From Methylobacteriaceae bacterium (GTDB taxonomy: Bacteria; Pseudomonadota; Alphaproteobacteria; Rhizobiales; Beijerinckiaceae), in NCBI GenBank assembly GCA_019247255.1, contig JAFAPJ010000231.1:1-6334 (forward strand): a DNA stretch of 6,334 bases. Direction: 5' to 3'. This document shows positions 1 through 6,334 of this stretch, piece by piece. Made by a program: the position numbers and the translations under genes. The stretch's first letter is position 1, and each line of letters opens with the position of its first letter. The notes below the pieces were generated by a model. The model was not told the origin of the DNA. It was given only the letters and a program-made list of their open reading frames with translations, and made no database searches.

Positions 1-3072
<3,072 letters not shown>

Positions 3073-3078
3073 CCACCC

Positions 3079-3108
3079 CGCCGGGCGGCGCATGAGCGCC
3101 GCCCGGCG
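3079..3108 (+). terminator. Perfect 13-bp GC hairpin after katG, probable terminator
   Basis: Arms 3079-3091 and 3096-3108 are perfect reverse complements (CGCCGGGCGGCGC) around the four-base loop ATGA. The hairpin starts six bases after the katG stop codon. It is followed by CTTCGATTCC rather than a clean T-run, so intrinsic termination may be inefficient or may depend on other factors. It could instead protect the katG mRNA 3' end. The loop contains the ATG of the longest possible glgX frame, which argues against that start. Confidence 0.7.
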
Positions 3109-3205
3109 CTTCGATTCCGGACGGAGCGAGGATCCTTCGGCGCGCGACCGAACCGCTAAGCTTGTGGCGAGTTATCGAGCGCGCTCTCGCTCACCGGATC
3201 CCTGC

Positions 3206-5473
3206 ATGCCCGACGGCTCCAAGACCGCCGCTCCCCTGACCTCGGGCGCGGCGCCCCGACGCGCGGCGTCGCGCATTCACGAGGGTCTGCCGCACCCGCT
3301 CGGGGCGAATTGGGACGGGCTCGGGGTCAATTTCGCCCTGTTCTCGGCCCACGCCACGAAGGTGGAGCTCTGCCTGTTCGACAATGACGGGCAGACGGAG
3401 CTCGAGCGGATCGCCCTTCCGGAATACACGGACGAGGTCTGGCACGGCTATCTGCCTGAGGCGCGGCCCGGGACCGTCTACGCCTACCGGGTGCACGGCC
3501 CCCACGAGCCCGAAGCCGGGCACCGCTTCAACCCGCACAAGCTGCTTCTCGACCCTTACGCGAAGCAGCTCGTCGGCGAGCTCAGCTGGGACCCGGCGGT
3601 CTTCGGCTATGTCGCGGGGACGGACGACCTCTCGCTCGACGAGCGCGACAGCGCCCGCTTCATGCCGAAATGCCGGGTGATCGACCCGGCCTTTACCTGG
3701 GGGCGCGAGCAGAAGCCGGCGGTGCCCTGGGAGCGCACGATCTTCTACGAGACGCATGTCCGCGGCTACACGATGCGGCATCCGGCGGTGCCGGAGACGC
3801 TGCGCGGCACCTTCTCGGGCCTCGGGATTCCGGAGGTCATCGCCTACATTCGCAGCCTCGGCGTCACCTCCGTCGAGCTCCTGCCGATCCACGCCTTCGT
3901 GGACGACGACTTCCTGCTGCAGAAGGGCCTCAGGAACTACTGGGGCTACAACACGATCGGCTTCTTCGCCCCGCAGCCCCGCTACATGGCGACGCCCTTC
4001 GTCAACGAGTTCAAGGAGATGGTCGCCAAGTTCCACGACGCCGGACTCGAGGTGATCCTGGACGTCGTCTACAATCACACCGCCGAAGGCAACGAGATGG
4101 GCCCGACCCTCTCGTTCAAGGGCATCGACAACGCATCCTACTATCGATTGCTGCCCGATAAGCCGCGTTATTACATCAACGATACCGGCACCGGGAACAC
4201 GCTCAACTTGAGCCACCCGCGCGTCCTGCAGATGGTGACGGATTCGCTGCGCTATTGGGTGCAGGAGATGCGGGTCGACGGCTTCCGCTTCGACCTCGCG
4301 ACCATTCTCGGACGCGAGCCTTACGGCTTCGACGAGGGCGGCGGGTTCCTGGATTCCTGCCGGCAGGACCCGGTGCTGTCCTCCGTCAAGCTCATCGCGG
4401 AGCCCTGGGACGTCGGGCCCGGCGGTTACCAGGTCGGCGCCTTCCCGCCGGGCTGGGCGGAGTGGAACGACCGTTATCGCGACACGGTGCGGGCCTATTG
4501 GCGGGGGGACGACGGCATGCTCCCGGAGCTCGCCTCGCGCTTCACCGCCTCGGCGGACAAATTCAACAAGCGCGGCCGCCGGCCCTGGGCCTCCGTGAAC
4601 TTCATCACGGCCCATGACGGCTTCACGCTGCGCGATCTCGTCTCCTACAACGACAAGCATAATGAGGCGAACGGCGAGAACAACCAGGACGGGCACTCGC
4701 ACAACCTGTCCAACAATTACGGCGTCGAGGGGCCGACGGAGGATGCGGAGATCCGCGAGGTGCGCATGCGGCAGATGCGCAACCTGATCGCGACGCTCTT
4801 CCTGTCCCGCGGGACGCCTTTGCTGCTCGCCGGCGACGAGTTCGCCCGCACCCAGGGCGGCAACAACAACGCCTATGCGCAGGACAGCGAGATCGGCTGG
4901 ATCGACTGGGGTGTGGATGAGGAGGGGCGGACGCTCGCCGAGTTCACCCGCGTCCTGATCCAGCTGCGCCAGGCGCTGCCCATGCTTCGCCGCGGCCGCT
5001 TCCTGACGGGCACCTACGACGAGCAGCTCGGGGTCAAGGACGTCACCTGGCTGTCGGCCTCGGGCGAGGAGATGACGCCCGAGCATTGGGGCGACGCGCA
5101 TGCGCGCTGCCTCGGCGTCCTCCTCGACGGACGGGCGCAGGAGAGCGGCATCCCGCGTCCCGGCACGGACGCGACGCTGCTTCTCGTGCTCAACGCCTAT
5201 CACGACGTCGTCTCGTTCAAGCTGCCGGAAGCGGTCGGCGGCCACGGCTGGCTGTGCCTCCTCGACACGAACCAGCCGGACCTCGTCGAGCCGACCCCGT
5301 TCGACGAAGGGCATGATTACCAGGTGACGGGCCGCTCGCTCCTCCTGTTCATGCTGCGTCCGGACGAGCCCAAGGGGCGCAGCACGGCGGCCGGACGCTC
5401 GTTTCGCCACGTCCTGCGCGAGCTGCAACGCGCTCAGGGCGGCGGCCTCGCCATGCCCGAGCCGGGTGGTTAA
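3206..5473 (+). CDS. glgX: Glycogen debranching enzyme GlgX (GH13 isoamylase/TreX type)
   Basis: GlgX hydrolyses alpha-1,6 branch linkages of glycogen or limit dextrins in the cytoplasm, releasing maltodextrins. In many alphaproteobacteria these can feed TreY/TreZ trehalose synthesis. From the ATG at 3206 the protein has 755 residues, longer than E. coli GlgX (657). A CBM48-like N-terminal domain (about 25-115, HPLGANWDGLGVNFALFSAH) precedes the GH13 barrel. Conserved regions: I, DVVYNH at 286-291; II, RVDGFRFDLA with nucleophile Asp363; III, AEPWD with acid/base Glu399; IV, TAHDG with His470 and Asp471. The C-terminal beta domain ends near 718 and is followed by a basic tail (about 720-755) that looks dispensable. 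The frame is open back to an ATG at 3092 and a GTG at 3164, but 3092 lies in the katG hairpin loop. The 3206 start has only a weak CGGA seven bases upstream. No glgA, glgB, glgC or treYZ is in view. TreX is an alternative name for the same activity. Confidence 0.95.
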   Translation: MPDGSKTAAPLTSGAAPRRAASRIHEGLPHPLGANWDGLGVNFALFSAHATKVELCLFDNDGQTELERIALPEYTDEVWHGYLPEARPGTVYAYRVHGPHEPEAGHRFNPHKLLLDPYAKQLVGELSWDPAVFGYVAGTDDLSLDERDSARFMPKCRVIDPAFTWGREQKPAVPWERTIFYETHVRGYTMRHPAVPETLRGTFSGLGIPEVIAYIRSLGVTSVELLPIHAFVDDDFLLQKGLRNYWGYNTIGFFAPQPRYMATPFVNEFKEMVAKFHDAGLEVILDVVYNHTAEGNEMGPTLSFKGIDNASYYRLLPDKPRYYINDTGTGNTLNLSHPRVLQMVTDSLRYWVQEMRVDGFRFDLATILGREPYGFDEGGGFLDSCRQDPVLSSVKLIAEPWDVGPGGYQVGAFPPGWAEWNDRYRDTVRAYWRGDDGMLPELASRFTASADKFNKRGRRPWASVNFITAHDGFTLRDLVSYNDKHNEANGENNQDGHSHNLSNNYGVEGPTEDAEIREVRMRQMRNLIATLFLSRGTPLLLAGDEFARTQGGNNNAYAQDSEIGWIDWGVDEEGRTLAEFTRVLIQLRQALPMLRRGRFLTGTYDEQLGVKDVTWLSASGEEMTPEHWGDAHARCLGVLLDGRAQESGIPRPGTDATLLLVLNAYHDVVSFKLPEAVGGHGWLCLLDTNQPDLVEPTPFDEGHDYQVTGRSLLLFMLRPDEPKGRSTAAGRSFRHVLRELQRAQGGGLAMPEPGG

Positions 5474-5544
5474 GAGGGCATTGACCCTATGCGGCGCTTT
5501 CGATCGACCCCGCCCGAACGGCCCGAGGCAAGGCTCCGTTGAAG
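5474..5544 (+). promoter_or_regulatory. Intergenic gap before nepR-ecfG, possible housekeeping promoter
   Basis: These 71 bases separate the glgX stop from the nepR start. TTGACC at 5481-5486 resembles a -35 box, but the bases 17-18 further on (TCGACC) are a poor -10, so a promoter is only possible. No terminator-like hairpin follows glgX, so readthrough from glgX into nepR-ecfG remains open. No GGAAC-N16/17-CGTT is present, although nepR-ecfG units are often autoregulated through such a site. Confidence 0.25.
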
Positions 5545-5739
5545 ATGACGCGAGACGCCTCGCTTCCTCGGGAACCTTCGCCCATGCTCGATCGTCAAGT
5601 TTTGGACCATCTCGGCCGTTTGCTGAACGCGCTCTACGGCACCCTATATGATGGGGAGCCCGGAGCCGGTGCCGACGGGGCCGAGCGGATCGAGCGATTG
5701 ATCGCTCAGCTCGTGACAGAGGACGTGGCGAAGGAATGA
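5545..5739 (+). CDS. nepR: NepR-like anti-sigma factor of the general stress response
   Basis: NepR binds and silences EcfG in the cytoplasm until phosphorylated PhyR, which carries a sigma-like decoy domain, sequesters it. The call rests on size (64 residues), position directly before ecfG with an ATGA overlap, and a two-helix pattern. Helix 1 covers about 16-37 (VLDHLGRLLNALYGTLYD), and Tyr31 and Glu38-Pro39 match the conserved Y...EP of NepR. A linker and helix 2 (about 46-62, ERIERLIAQL) follow. The usual PVP-x-RF after Glu-Pro is missing: a Gly/Ala-rich stretch, about five residues longer than I expect, leads into AERIERL. Without its context this protein would be hard to name. The ATG at 5545 has AAGG at 5530-5533 eleven bases upstream. 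A TTG at 5539 and an ATG at 5584 are alternative starts, and the latter would remove only the non-conserved N-terminus. Confidence 0.8.
   Translation: MTRDASLPREPSPMLDRQVLDHLGRLLNALYGTLYDGEPGAGADGAERIERLIAQLVTEDVAKE
5571..5596 (+). promoter_or_regulatory. Near-match to an EcfG-dependent promoter inside nepR
   Basis: GGAAC (5571-5575), a 17-base spacer and CGTC (5593-5596) match the known sigma-EcfG promoter form GGAAC-N16/17-CGTT except for the last base. The site lies inside the nepR reading frame, on the coding strand. If it is used, transcripts would begin near 5603 and carry intact ecfG without an intact nepR. The motif is short, so chance is a real alternative. Confidence 0.25.
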
Positions 5740-6278
5740 GCGTTGAACCGGAGATCCGCGACGACATGCTGGCGGCCTTGCCGAGCTTGCGCGCGTTCGC
5801 GATCTCGCTCTGCGGCAATGTCGATAAGGCGGACGATCTTGTCCAGGACACCATCATGCGGGCCTGGGCGGCGATCGACCGCTTCGAGCGCGGCACGAAT
5901 CTGAACGCCTGGCTCTTCACGATCCTGCGCAACCTGTACTTCTCGAACCTGCGCAAGGGAAAGCGGGAGGTCGAGGACGTCGACGGCGCCTATGCCGGGC
6001 GCCTGTCGAGCCTGCCCGAGCAGGACGGCCGGGCCGACATGAACGACTTCCGCGCCGCCCTCGCCCGCCTCGCTCCAGACCAGCGCGAGGCGCTGCTGCT
6101 CGTCGGCGCGCAGGGCTTCTCCTACGAGGAGACGGCGGAGATCATGGGCTGCGCGATCGGCACCGTGAAGAGCCGCGTCAACCGCGCCCGGGTGCGGCTC
6201 GCGGAGCTTCTCGCCGTCGAGGAGGTCGAGGATCTCGGCCCCGACCGGATGACCATCGCGGCGCTCCAGACCACCTGA
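5736..6278 (+). CDS. ecfG: General stress response ECF sigma factor EcfG
   Basis: This RNA polymerase sigma factor directs transcription of the alphaproteobacterial general stress regulon and is held inactive by NepR. The 180 residues have the two-domain ECF layout. Sigma2 (about 16-80) starts at LRAFAISLCGN and includes DKADDLVQDTIMRAW and the -10-contacting stretch NLNAWLFTILRNLYFSNLRK. A short acidic linker (about 80-103) follows. Sigma4 (about 105-160) has LAPDQREALLLVGAQGFSYEETAEI and helix-turn-helix GTVKSRVNRARVRL, which reads the -35 box. The EcfG assignment, rather than another ECF group, rests on these stretches together with the preceding nepR. The start ATG overlaps the nepR stop as ATGA. 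AAGGA abuts the ATG with no spacing, so translation probably depends on coupling to nepR. An in-frame ATG at 5766 is a possible but less likely start. No membrane segment or extra C-terminal domain is seen. Confidence 0.95.
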   Translation: MSVEPEIRDDMLAALPSLRAFAISLCGNVDKADDLVQDTIMRAWAAIDRFERGTNLNAWLFTILRNLYFSNLRKGKREVEDVDGAYAGRLSSLPEQDGRADMNDFRAALARLAPDQREALLLVGAQGFSYEETAEIMGCAIGTVKSRVNRARVRLAELLAVEEVEDLGPDRMTIAALQTT

Positions 6279-6297
6279 CACGTGCTTGCATGCGGGC

Positions 6298-6325
6298 TCG
6301 GTCGAGGGCATCGGTCCTCGATCGA
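6298..6325 (+). terminator. Imperfect hairpin downstream of ecfG, possible terminator
   Basis: Arms 6298-6307 (TCGGTCGAGG) and 6316-6325 (CCTCGATCGA) pair over ten positions with one G-U wobble, around an eight-base loop. The hairpin begins 20 bases after the ecfG stop. No T-run follows before the window ends nine bases later, so this is a candidate only. The rest of 6279-6334 shows no gene. Confidence 0.4.
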
Positions 6326-6334
6326 CATAGCGAG

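Noticed and set aside
3191..5956. A 921-codon open frame antisense to glgX and nepR-ecfG
   Set aside because: Long antisense frames are expected from GC-rich codon bias. It spans three real genes and an intergenic gap and shows no recognisable domain.
5706..6311. A 201-codon frame antisense to ecfG
   Set aside because: It lies entirely opposite the conserved sigma2 and sigma4 coding region and has no recognisable domain.

Overview
This GC-rich window most likely comes from an alphaproteobacterium, probably Hyphomicrobiales (Rhizobiales). The strongest evidence is the nepR-ecfG pair at its right end. NepR (anti-sigma factor) and sigma-EcfG belong to the general stress response (GSR), which is confined to Alphaproteobacteria. 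The GC-rich third codon positions fit this placement. They also create very long open frames antisense to the real genes, which I do not regard as genes. The genus cannot be fixed from the sequence alone.

Layout, left to right. (1) 1-696, minus strand: the N-terminal 232 residues of an ornithine cyclodeaminase/mu-crystallin family NAD(P)-dependent enzyme, cut by the window edge. (2) 697-879: a divergent intergenic region with a ribosome binding site for each flanking gene and two GC-rich dyads. (3) 880-3072, plus: complete bifunctional catalase-peroxidase KatG, followed at once by a perfect 13-bp GC hairpin (3079-3108), probably its terminator. (4) 3206-5473, plus: GlgX-type glycogen debranching enzyme of the isoamylase/TreX group. 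Its longest possible frame would begin in the loop of the katG hairpin, so a downstream start is preferred. (5) 5545-5739, plus: a small NepR-like anti-sigma factor with an unusual inter-helix linker. (6) 5736-6278, plus: EcfG sigma factor, overlapping nepR by the four bases ATGA. (7) 6279-6334: a short tail with an imperfect hairpin.

The plus-strand genes share a stress theme: peroxide removal (KatG), breakdown of glycogen, which can supply maltodextrins for trehalose synthesis or carbon (GlgX), and the core switch of the GSR (NepR-EcfG). In the known pathway, phosphorylated PhyR sequesters NepR and frees EcfG to transcribe promoters of the form GGAAC-N16/17-CGTT. No phyR or GSR histidine kinase lies inside the window, and I found no canonical EcfG promoter in the gaps before katG, glgX or nepR. 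One near-match lies inside nepR.

The families are all known, and I see no mobile element, CRISPR array, tRNA or rRNA. The points most worth checking are the divergent NepR, the intragenic near-match to an EcfG promoter, the glgX start/terminator overlap, and a Gly in KatG at the position equivalent to Ser315 of the M. tuberculosis enzyme.
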